A stretch of 10,672 nt of DNA, taken from assembly GCA_040902855.1 (NCBI GenBank), contig JBBDWN010000187.1, forward strand, positions 1-10,672, given 5' to 3'. The DNA is from DATHWB01 sp040902855 (GTDB taxonomy: Bacteria; Actinomycetota; Acidimicrobiia; Spongiisociales; ZC4RG35). Positions 1-5,133 of the stretch are shown piece by piece (positions within the stretch are counted from its first letter, which is position 1; each line of letters opens with the position of its first letter). The notes under the pieces are model-generated. The model had not been told where the DNA came from. It saw only the letters and a list, made by a program, of their open reading frames with translations, and ran no database searches. Both the position numbers and the translations under genes were made by a program.

Positions 1-7
1 GTCCGAA

Positions 8-463
8 CTAACCCTGGGTAGGAGTGGACTTCGAGGGGGTGGTACGCCAGGGGGCGGGGATCACCATGACTGGAACAGTCGAACCGCGGACAACCCGTTC
101 CGACACACTGCCCATCATCCACCGTTGGACGCCGGTTCGACCGTGGCTGGCGATCACGATCAAATCGATGTCGCCTCGAGCGCCGCGTTCGATCAGGGCT
201 GATGCGGGATCATCGCCGCTCAAGAGATCAGTGCTGACCCGCAGGTCGCCCAAAGTCCGTGCCGTGCTGCGCAAGTTGCTTTCCATGATGTCCGCCGGAT
301 CCTCACCTTCGGCTTCGGCGAAGTCCTGAAGCGCTGCCCGGATCCCCGGGCCGGCCACGGTCACGAGAAGCAGTTCCCTATCGAGGGCTCTCGCGAACTC
401 GGCGGCCTTGGGGACCGCCAGCGCCGACAGATCTGACATGTCCAGCGGGACCATGATGCGCAT
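8..463 (-). CDS. Universal stress protein (UspA family), single domain
   Basis: This 151-residue protein has the length of a single-domain UspA, a cytoplasmic nucleotide-binding fold that helps cells survive stress or starvation. It opens with a beta strand ending in Asp (VPLD, residues 5-8). Near the C terminus is the ATP-type signature ASHG (105-108), nine residues, GS (118-119), then VPVMVIP, in the order seen in ATP-binding members. The first Gly of the G-x2-G motif is Ala, which is common in the family. The reading frame stays open far upstream to 1099, but that part is a shadow of the opposite strand. I chose the ATG at 463 because a perfect AGGAGG (475-470) lies six bases before it and homology begins there. 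The gene is divergent from the NTF2-like gene, with about 217 bases between the starts. The specific stress and any partner cannot be read from the sequence. Confidence 0.93.
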   Translation of the reverse strand: MRIMVPLDMSDLSALAVPKAAEFARALDRELLLVTVAGPGIRAALQDFAEAEGEDPADIMESNLRSTARTLGDLRVSTDLLSGDDPASALIERGARGDIDLIVIASHGRTGVQRWMMGSVSERVVRGSTVPVMVIPAPWRTTPSKSTPTQG

Positions 464-680
464 CGCATACCTCCTGGGACCGCTCCGGCCCCTCGAATCG
501 TGGAATGACCGTCGCACAATCCCGACTTGCCTGCAAGCGGCCAGGGCCCGCTGGTCCGACTGCCGGAAAACCGATCCGTTCCAAATGTCGCTCTGCATCA
601 CCACAAGGATGTGACCTCTGCCCCTGACGCCCCTCGCACGGATGCACGAGAGTGTGGGCAACCGAGAGATCGGAGCACCG
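464..680. other. Divergent intergenic region between the stress protein and NTF2-like genes
   Basis: This stretch should hold promoters for both flanking genes. I see the AGGAGG ribosome-binding site of the left gene (470-475) and a GGAG for the right gene (672-675). There is also a short perfect inverted repeat, CTTGC-CT-GCAAG (526-537). I cannot identify a convincing -35/-10 pair on either strand. No DosR-type operator is visible. Confidence 0.4.
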
Positions 681-1244
681 ATGCGAGCAGACATCCCCGA
701 CGACTGGGACGAAGCTGGACCACCGGCGGTCCCTCCATCCTTCGACTTCGACGTCGACCCGGTGGTCATCTGGGACGACGAGGAGGATAAAGTGGCGGAC
801 AGCACCGATCTAGGACCAGAGGCGGTGACGGACCCGGACCTCGACAACGCAGTCATCGAGTTCGTCGACGTGTTCAACGCTCGCGATTTCGATGGTCTGG
901 TCGAACTGTTCGCACCCGGCGCCGAAGCCTTCTTCCTCGGCGAGTCGACCTCCGACGGCATTGCCAGCGCCCTCGCAGACATGGTCTTTCGATATCCGAA
1001 TCTCGTCGTCACACGAGGCGACATCGGGCTGAGTCCGGTGGTCCCCGCGTGGCTGCTCGACCCAGACACCGATGGATATCGGTTCGCGGGATTGTTCACA
1101 TTTGAACTGTTCGACGAAGCTGATGGCCTGATCGGTCGGCTCGAGTACGTAGAAGGAGATCCCGACGAAGATGCCGTGTTCGAGATCCCCGATGACTCGG
1201 AACGTGCCGAATGGGACGACTGGTCGACTCAGGACGAGATCTGA
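681..1244 (+). CDS. Highly acidic NTF2/SnoaL-like domain protein
   Basis: The product is 187 residues. Residues about 54-158 read as an NTF2-like (SnoaL) cone: a helix pair (DLDNAVIEFVDVFNARDFDG, then VELF), the typical phrase LFAPGAEAFF, and later strands YRFAGLFTFELFDEADGLI and GRLEYVE. Such folds may be enzymes, binding proteins or non-catalytic partners, so no reaction can be assigned. About fifty Asp/Glu face only eight Lys/Arg, and acidic tails (1-50 and 159-187) flank the domain. There is no signal peptide or membrane segment, so it is probably cytosolic. I chose ATG 681, five bases after GGAG; an in-frame ATG at 642 lacks a clear ribosome-binding site. lgt begins 18 bases downstream, so the two are probably co-transcribed, though a functional link is not evident. 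The fold call is moderately sure. Confidence 0.75.
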   Translation: MRADIPDDWDEAGPPAVPPSFDFDVDPVVIWDDEEDKVADSTDLGPEAVTDPDLDNAVIEFVDVFNARDFDGLVELFAPGAEAFFLGESTSDGIASALADMVFRYPNLVVTRGDIGLSPVVPAWLLDPDTDGYRFAGLFTFELFDEADGLIGRLEYVEGDPDEDAVFEIPDDSERAEWDDWSTQDEI

Positions 1245-1262
1245 TCAGGAGACGACCCGCCG

Positions 1263-2087
1263 GTGATGTCCCTGATCCTGGCCTCGATACCGTCACCTCC
1301 GATCAACCACATTCCGATCGGGCCGCTACGACTGACGTTCTATGGCCTGTTCATCGGTACCGGTGTCGCAGTGGCCTGGTGGCTGGCGAAACGACGATTC
1401 GAAGCTGGCGGTGGCGACCCCCTCCTGCTCGAACAGGTTCTCATCCGAGTCGTCGGCTTCGGGTTCCTCGGCGCCCGGCTCGCGTACGTATCCACCCACC
1501 TGTCCCGATTCGAGGGCGAATGGTGGAAGGTGATCGCCATTTGGGAGGGCGGTCTGGCACTGTTCGGAGGACTGACCGCCGGCGCAATCGCTCTGTTCGC
1601 CTCGGCGCGCACTCGCAATCTCGACACGAGAGCAGTCCTCGACTCGCTCGCCCCAGCAGTGCCACTGGCCCAGGCGATCGGCCGGTGGGGGAACTACTTC
1701 AACCAGGAACTCTTCGGCACCCCCAGCGAGCTGCCGTGGGCGGTGGAGATCGACCCCGCCAACCGACCGGCCGAGTATCTGGATGCGGCCACATTCCATC
1801 CGACATTCCTCTACGAGTCGTTGTGGAACGTCGGATTGGCCGCCTTCATCATCTGGGTCGGGCGCCGCTCCCCCGGCCTGCAGGGCCGCCTCATCGGCGT
1901 GTACTTCATCGGATACGGTCTGATCCGCTTCCTGCTGGAACTGATCCGCACCGACACCACTTTCCGCTTCCTGGGTCTGAGCCGCAACGGCTGGGTCTCG
2001 ATAGGCGCGGTCCTGGTCGGAGCAGCCGTGCTGGCATTGAAGCGGACTCCAGGGCAGGACGACGACATAGGCCACCAAGTTCGCTGA
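1263..2087 (+). CDS. lgt: Phosphatidylglycerol--prolipoprotein diacylglyceryl transferase Lgt
   Basis: Lgt is the polytopic inner-membrane enzyme that transfers diacylglycerol from phosphatidylglycerol to the lipobox Cys of prolipoproteins, the first step of lipoprotein maturation. The 274-residue product has the family signature GRWGNYFNQELFG (140-152), covering the conserved Arg and the Asn of the GN pair, plus GARLAYV (70-76), HPTFLYES (179-186) and the late LIRTDT Arg (229). Several hydrophobic segments are clear, for example 24-41, 97-113, 188-200, 210-227 and 245-259. The residue aligned with the E. coli active-site-region His103 is Phe101 (WEGGLALFGG). I recall that actinobacterial Lgts also lack this His, so it is probably not a defect. 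The start is GTG 1263, eleven bases after AGGAG (1247-1251); ATG 1266 is the alternative. The gene sits behind the acidic NTF2-like gene and is followed by a strong terminator. Confidence 0.96.
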   Translation: MMSLILASIPSPPINHIPIGPLRLTFYGLFIGTGVAVAWWLAKRRFEAGGGDPLLLEQVLIRVVGFGFLGARLAYVSTHLSRFEGEWWKVIAIWEGGLALFGGLTAGAIALFASARTRNLDTRAVLDSLAPAVPLAQAIGRWGNYFNQELFGTPSELPWAVEIDPANRPAEYLDAATFHPTFLYESLWNVGLAAFIIWVGRRSPGLQGRLIGVYFIGYGLIRFLLELIRTDTTFRFLGLSRNGWVSIGAVLVGAAVLALKRTPGQDDDIGHQVR

Positions 2088-2122
2088 CCGACTGACGTCG
2101 CCGGCCCCGGTCGCGCCAAACA

Positions 2123-2156
2123 GCAAGAAACCCCTGTATGGGCAGGGGTTTCTTGC
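2123..2156. terminator. Bidirectional intrinsic terminator between lgt and the tRNA cluster
   Basis: A perfect 14-bp inverted repeat, GCAAGAAACCCCTG (2123-2136) and its complement (2143-2156), encloses a six-base loop. The stem has a GC-rich top and an A-rich left / T-rich right base, so it can end lgt transcription on the plus strand. On the minus strand it can end the tRNA-Cys/Val transcript, as its last base lies only four bases beyond the tRNA-Val 3' end. The uridine tract is partly inside the stem rather than a clean run after it. Confidence 0.85.
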
Positions 2157-2159
2157 ATG

Positions 2160-2231
2160 TGGGCCCTGCTGGATTTGAACCAGCGACCTCTTCCGTGTCA
2201 GGGAAGCGCTCTCCCCCTGAGCTAAGGGCCC
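2160..2231 (-). tRNA. tRNA-Val (GAC)
   Basis: This folds as a full 72-base cloverleaf. The acceptor stem is GGGCCCT/AGGGCCC with discriminator A. The anticodon stem CTTCC/GGAAG encloses loop CTGACAC (anticodon GAC). The T arm is GCTGG-TTCAAAT-CCAGC. CCA is not encoded and must be added after transcription. It is last in the minus-strand Gly-Cys-Val cluster and is followed at once by the terminator hairpin. Confidence 0.97.
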
Positions 2232-2249
2232 GGATCTTCAGTTGTCTGG

Positions 2250-2320
2250 AGGCGACGCCCGGAATTGAACCGGGGTAACAGGTTTTGCAGACCCGTGCCT
2301 AACCACTCGGCCACGTCGCC
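2250..2320 (-). tRNA. tRNA-Cys (GCA)
   Basis: This 71-base cloverleaf has acceptor stem GGCGACG/CGTCGCC and discriminator U, the expected identity base for tRNA-Cys. The anticodon stem CGGGT/ACCTG includes one G-U pair and encloses loop CTGCAAA (anticodon GCA). The T arm is CCCGG-TTCAATT-CCGGG, and CCA is not encoded. It lies 18 bases upstream of tRNA-Val, and only about ten bases after the U-tract of a terminator-like hairpin that follows tRNA-Gly. Confidence 0.97.
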
Positions 2321-2329
2321 ATGATGATC

Positions 2330-2354
2330 AAAAAGACCGGCCGGCGCCGGTCTT
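2330..2354 (-). terminator. Terminator-like hairpin between tRNA-Gly and tRNA-Cys
   Basis: On the minus strand, AAGACCGGC and GCCGGTCTT (2354-2346 and 2341-2333) form a 9-bp stem with a four-base loop, continuing into a run of five T (2334-2330). This is a textbook intrinsic terminator. It starts three bases after the last base of tRNA-Gly, yet tRNA-Cys and tRNA-Val follow in the same direction, so it may be leaky, an attenuator, or a boundary before a separate promoter. Confidence 0.75.
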
Positions 2355-2356
2355 GG

Positions 2357-2429
2357 AGCGGAAGACGGGGTTCGAACCCGCGACCTCAACCTTGGCAAGG
2401 TTGCGCTCTACCAGCTGAGCTACTTCCGC
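2357..2429 (-). tRNA. tRNA-Gly (GCC)
   Basis: This is a 73-base cloverleaf with acceptor stem GCGGAAG/CTTCCGC and discriminator U. The anticodon stem CAACC/GGTTG encloses loop TTGCCAA (anticodon GCC). The T arm is GCGGG-TTCGAAC-CCCGT, whose outer pair is a G-U wobble. CCA is not encoded. It is first in the minus-strand tRNA cluster, with a probable promoter just upstream. Confidence 0.97.
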
Positions 2430-2440
2430 AGGGAAGAGCG

Positions 2441-2471
2441 ATGTTAGCCGGTGGCCGCGAATGTCTGCCAA
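2441..2471 (-). promoter_or_regulatory. Probable promoter of the tRNA-Gly transcript
   Basis: On the minus strand TTGGCA (2471-2466) and TAACAT (2446-2441) resemble -35 and -10 elements, and the -10 ends 11 bases before the tRNA-Gly 5' end. The 19-base spacer is longer than the ideal 17. The element sits in the 49-base gap after dut, which is otherwise empty. Confidence 0.45.
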
Positions 2472-2478
2472 CCCGCGC

Positions 2479-2916
2479 TCACCGCCCCGAGGACCCGAAA
2501 CCCCCGGAACCGCGCTCCGTTTCGTCGAGGTCCGCCACCTCTCTCAACTCCACCGTCGGCACCGGCGAGACCATCAGTTGGGCGATGCGTTCGCCTCGCG
2601 CGAAGGCAACGTTCTCGGACCCGTGGTTGATCAGGATCACCTTGATCTCGCCCCGATATCCGCTGTCGATGAGTCCGGGTGAGTTCACGACTCCGACGCC
2701 GTGCCGGGCAGCATGGCCGGAGCGGGGTAACACCAGGCCGGCGAAGCCCTCCGGGATGGCGACGGCCAAACCGGTGGGGACGATCCTGCGCTCTCCCGGT
2801 GCGAGCTCGACGTCTTCGGCGGTCACCAGATCGAAGCCGGCATCGCCGGGATGGGCCTGCGAAGGCGCGGGTAGTTCACGATCCAGCCTCGTGAAGCTAA
2901 CGTGACATCTGGTCAT
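2479..2916 (-). CDS. dut: Deoxyuridine 5'-triphosphate nucleotidohydrolase (dUTPase)
   Basis: Dut hydrolyses dUTP to dUMP and pyrophosphate, keeping uracil out of DNA and supplying dTMP synthesis; the family is a cytosolic homotrimer. All five motifs are present and in order: DAGFDL (25-30), PRSGHA (64-69), GLIDSGYRGE (81-90, with catalytic Asp84), RGERIAQLM (107-115) and the C-terminal flexible RGSGGFGSSG (135-144). The 145-residue length is normal. The open frame continues to 3108, but that extension is a shadow. I chose ATG 2916 because the conserved fold begins within a few residues of it; there is no good ribosome-binding site, so leaderless or weak initiation, or an upstream GTG, remains possible. 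The ATG shares bases with the ATG of the divergent gene at 2915. The tRNA cluster lies downstream. Confidence 0.95.
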   Translation of the reverse strand: MTRCHVSFTRLDRELPAPSQAHPGDAGFDLVTAEDVELAPGERRIVPTGLAVAIPEGFAGLVLPRSGHAARHGVGVVNSPGLIDSGYRGEIKVILINHGSENVAFARGERIAQLMVSPVPTVELREVADLDETERGSGGFGSSGR

Positions 2917-4168
2917 GACATCGTGGGGCAGTCGGGCGGACTTAGCCACGGAGCTGACAGACTTGCCACACGGATACTGTACCGAGTGTCGGGCACGGGT
3001 CACCGTCCTCAACGGACAGTGCCTCCTCGACCACGTCGTCGATCCCGTCACCATTGAAGAGACCCCCGGTCGGCGCCTGCGCCCGAGCGCTCGCCGCCGT
3101 CGGGGCACCCACGCTCCACGCCAAACGGTTCGACGCGAACTCCCCTCGATCTCGCTCGATCCTGCCCCCCTCGGTGGAGGACTCGCCCTGCTGGAGCGGG
3201 GTGCCGAGACGCCCTACCCGGCTCCGGAACCAGATCCGCCCATCCGGCAGCCGGATACACCCAGGGTGCTCGAGCCCACGCGGTTCCACACCCCCGACGC
3301 AGACACGCTGTCGATCACCGGGCTGCTGGTGGAGGAGCTGTGGAACCTCAGTCCCGACGAGGACATCCTCGGATGGACACCGGGAGAAATGGACGAGACC
3401 CTCATCCGGACGGGCGTGCGCAAACGCAAAGTGGTGGCGATCGTCGCTCTCGCCGTTGTCGCCCTCCTGGTGGGTTGGAGAGCACTGACGTGGGATGACA
3501 CACGGTCCGCCGAATCGACCGACGCCATCAGCGAAGCATCAGCGGCGCTGGTCGAAGAACTCGAAACGCTCGATGGTCCGATCGATGACCTGTCGGACGG
3601 GATCATCACCGATCCGCTGGCCGCCTCCACCGGTATCGCCCGAATGGACGAGGCCGCCCGATTGCTCTTCACGCTGGCGGGCGACACTCCGCTCGACGCC
3701 GACATGGCACCCGTCCGCGAGCAGGCGATCTCACAAGCCGGTGGAGCCCTCGACCTGGCGACGACACTCTCCGAATCGATCGCGTATGCGTCGGCAGTTC
3801 ATCTGATCACCAGGCCGCTCGAAATCCCGACCGAAACCGATATCGATGGACTGACCGTCGTCACCGCCACTGTCACAGGGTGGGTCGGCGACTTCACGTC
3901 AGGCGTCGCTGCCCTTCCCGGCAACGAATTCACCGACACCCACCGAACGGCCCTCGTCGACCTGGCTGCGTCGCTCCCCGACTGGCAGGCGTCCTACCTC
4001 GACTCACTTCGTGCCAAGGATCCCGCCCGAGCGGCCGAGCACATCGTAGAACTCGAGCAGCAAATGACTTTTGTGCGCAACAGCTGGGCCGGGACATCGC
4101 AGTCGATTGCCGAATGGGCGCGGGAGCGCATCGGCTCGCTGGCGGTGCCGCTGGTGGTCAATCGTTGA
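2915..4168 (+). CDS. Unrecognised single-pass membrane protein with N-terminal CxxC...CxxxH motif
   Basis: I do not recognise this 417-residue protein. Residues 22-40 carry C-x2-C-x10-C-x3-H (Cys22, Cys25, Cys36, His40), which could bind zinc. A Pro/Arg-rich linker (50-125) is probably disordered. An acidic helical stretch follows (129-165). RKRK (169-172) precedes one transmembrane helix (about 173-189), so the N-terminal half is predicted cytoplasmic. The roughly 225 C-terminal residues would be outside the cell; they look mostly helical and acidic, with no recognised catalytic motif. The layout, a cytoplasmic metal site plus linker, membrane helix and external domain, suggests a sensor or anchor, but that is inference. 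The start ATG 2915 overlaps the divergent dut ATG and has no clear ribosome-binding site. Its 3' end overlaps that of nrdR by 11 bases. Confidence 0.8.
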   Translation: MTSWGSRADLATELTDLPHGYCTECRARVTVLNGQCLLDHVVDPVTIEETPGRRLRPSARRRRGTHAPRQTVRRELPSISLDPAPLGGGLALLERGAETPYPAPEPDPPIRQPDTPRVLEPTRFHTPDADTLSITGLLVEELWNLSPDEDILGWTPGEMDETLIRTGVRKRKVVAIVALAVVALLVGWRALTWDDTRSAESTDAISEASAALVEELETLDGPIDDLSDGIITDPLAASTGIARMDEAARLLFTLAGDTPLDADMAPVREQAISQAGGALDLATTLSESIAYASAVHLITRPLEIPTETDIDGLTVVTATVTGWVGDFTSGVAALPGNEFTDTHRTALVDLAASLPDWQASYLDSLRAKDPARAAEHIVELEQQMTFVRNSWAGTSQSIAEWARERIGSLAVPLVVNR

Positions 4169-4628
4169 GAGCAACGGGATCTTCGAGGGAGGCAAGCGCC
4201 TCCTCGAAATCCCTGGCACCCTGAAAGTCCTGATAGACGCTGGCAAAGCGGAGGTACGCCACCTCGTCGAGGGCCCGCAGTTCGGCCAGAACCAACTGCC
4301 CGATGCGCTCGGAGTCGACCGGTGAACCGAACTCCTGGAGCTGTGCATCGATGCGTTCGACGATCCCTTCCACCCCCCCGGTCGGCAAGGGACGATCCGC
4401 CAGGGCGGACGCCAGGCCAATCCTCACCTTCTCGGCGGAAAAGGGCTGCAGCAACCCCGAACGCTTGCGCACCATGCGCACGTTGGCAACCCGCTCGTAG
4501 GTGGTGAAGCGGGCATCACAGCGCTCACATTCGCGCCGACGGCGAATAGACACCCCACCGTCGGCCGGGCGCGAATCGACGACGCGCGAATCACCGTGGG
4601 AGCACTCGGGGCATTGCATCGACGGCAA
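4158..4628 (-). CDS. nrdR: Transcriptional repressor NrdR
   Basis: NrdR represses ribonucleotide reductase genes by binding NrdR boxes in their promoters, using dATP/ATP bound to an ATP-cone to sense nucleotide levels. The N-terminal zinc ribbon has CPEC (Cys6, Cys9) and CERC (Cys34, Cys37), followed by the characteristic ARFTTYER. The ATP-cone spans about 50-138 and ends with the typical VAYLRFASVYQDF. The 156-residue length is normal. Start choice matters here: AGGAGG (4641-4636) is seven bases before a TTG at 4628 but sixteen before the ATG at 4619, so I prefer the TTG; the ATG would give the usual MQCPEC start. It lies 23 bases downstream of the LysM gene, so both may be co-transcribed from the SOS-controlled promoter. 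No nrd target gene is in the window. Confidence 0.95.
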   Translation of the reverse strand: MPSMQCPECSHGDSRVVDSRPADGGVSIRRRRECERCDARFTTYERVANVRMVRKRSGLLQPFSAEKVRIGLASALADRPLPTGGVEGIVERIDAQLQEFGSPVDSERIGQLVLAELRALDEVAYLRFASVYQDFQGARDFEEALASLEDPVALND

Positions 4629-4651
4629 GCGTACCCCTCCTGGTGTGTCGA

Positions 4652-4960
4652 CTACCCGGCGGGAACGCTGAGAATCTGTCCAGGATGGATAGTCGAGGCC
4701 GAAAGACCGTTCAGATCGCGGATCGTGGCGACCGTCTCACGGACGTCCGCACCGTCGACGGTGGCGGCGATGTTCCAGATGGTGTCACCGGCTTGGACCG
4801 TATAGGAGGTCACAGCCACCGGCTGATCGGCCTGCACCGACGTCATCAGCACGGAGGTGACAGCGATCGCCAGCAGCACGGCCACCGCCTTCGGGGGCAC
4901 GAGGTATCGAACGCTGGAGCGCCGGGCCGAGACCACGCCTTCGATCACGAGAGTTGTCAC
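4652..4960 (-). CDS. Small membrane-anchored LysM protein, probable SOS-induced division inhibitor (YneA/Rv2719c-like)
   Basis: The 102-residue product has a basic N terminus, one hydrophobic helix (about 24-43, possibly an uncleaved signal anchor) and a single LysM domain (53-99: YTVQAGDTIWNIA ... NGLSASTIHPGQILSVP), predicted to lie outside and bind peptidoglycan. B. subtilis YneA and M. tuberculosis Rv2719c share this architecture and the position divergent from lexA, and they are damage-induced proteins acting on division or the cell wall. That function is inferred here from architecture and context. The start is GTG 4960, six bases after AGGAG (4971-4967). A predicted promoter with a LexA box in its spacer lies upstream, so SOS control is likely. 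nrdR follows 23 bases downstream. The protein has no room for a catalytic domain. Confidence 0.9.
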   Translation of the reverse strand: MTTLVIEGVVSARRSSVRYLVPPKAVAVLLAIAVTSVLMTSVQADQPVAVTSYTVQAGDTIWNIAATVDGADVRETVATIRDLNGLSASTIHPGQILSVPAG

Positions 4961-4989
4961 TGGGTACTCCTGAGGTGCTTGTGGGGTGC

Positions 4990-5018
4990 TTGTGATCCGA
5001 ACATCTGTTCGATACTGT
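4990..5018 (+). promoter_or_regulatory. Predicted lexA promoter with a LexA box in the spacer
   Basis: TTGTGA (4990-4995) and TACTGT (5013-5018) are separated by 17 bases. The -10 fits the actinobacterial TANNNT pattern, and the -35 matches 4 of 6 consensus bases. LexA box 1 fills the spacer, so repressor binding would exclude RNA polymerase. The predicted transcript would start near 5025, giving a leader of about 110 bases. Confidence 0.5.
4997..5012. promoter_or_regulatory. LexA box 1
   Basis: CCGAACATCTGTTCGA matches the Gram-positive/actinobacterial SOS consensus TCGAAC-N4-GTTCGA at 11 of 12 half-site bases. It lies in the spacer of the predicted lexA promoter and over the predicted LysM transcription start. 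Confidence 0.85.
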
Positions 5019-5042
5019 ATAGAACGGATGTTCGATAGTCAA
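5014..5042 (-). promoter_or_regulatory. Predicted LysM/nrdR promoter with a LexA box in the spacer
   Basis: On the minus strand TTGACT (5042-5037) and TACAGT (5019-5014) are 17 bases apart, with 5 of 6 matches at -35 and a TANNNT -10. LexA box 2 fills the spacer. The -10 overlaps that of the lexA promoter on the other strand almost completely. The predicted start is near 5007, inside box 1. Confidence 0.55.
5020..5035. promoter_or_regulatory. LexA box 2
   Basis: TAGAACGGATGTTCGA matches TCGAAC-N4-GTTCGA at 11 of 12 half-site bases. It lies in the spacer of the predicted LysM promoter and over the predicted lexA transcription start. It starts 23 bp after box 1. Confidence 0.82.
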
Positions 5043-5043
5043 G

Positions 5044-5059
5044 TCGAACAGACGTTTGA
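5044..5059. promoter_or_regulatory. LexA box 3
   Basis: TCGAACAGACGTTTGA matches the consensus at 11 of 12 half-site bases, with a perfect left half. It starts 24 bp after box 2, in the predicted lexA leader and just upstream of the -35 of the LysM promoter. Confidence 0.78.
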
Positions 5060-5066
5060 GACACTG

Positions 5067-5082
5067 TCGAACAGATGTTTGG
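5067..5082. promoter_or_regulatory. LexA box 4 (degenerate)
   Basis: TCGAACAGATGTTTGG matches the consensus at 10 of 12 half-site bases. The left half is perfect and the right half is weak. It starts 23 bp after box 3 and would be the lowest-affinity site of the array. Confidence 0.65.
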
Positions 5083-5133
5083 AACGCGAAGAACAGCCAA
5101 CTACGCTCGGTATCACCGGAGGAGAGGACGCAC

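Noticed and set aside
464..1099. Long minus-strand open frame extending the stress protein to 363 residues
   Set aside because: The added residues are low-complexity Ser/Arg-rich, lie antisense to the NTF2-like gene and have no family match. A perfect AGGAGG precedes the internal ATG at 463.
1326..2126. Minus-strand 266-codon open frame opposite lgt
   Set aside because: It is antisense to a complete Lgt with all motifs. The shadow protein has no membrane segments or motifs and is a GC-skew artefact.
2100..2480. Integration (att) site at the tRNA cluster
   Set aside because: No integrase, no direct repeat of a tRNA 3' end and no foreign-looking genes are nearby.
4163..4176. CGTTG-AGAG-CAACG hairpin at the tail-to-tail overlap with nrdR
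   Set aside because: The stem is only five base pairs without a U-tract, so it could easily be chance.
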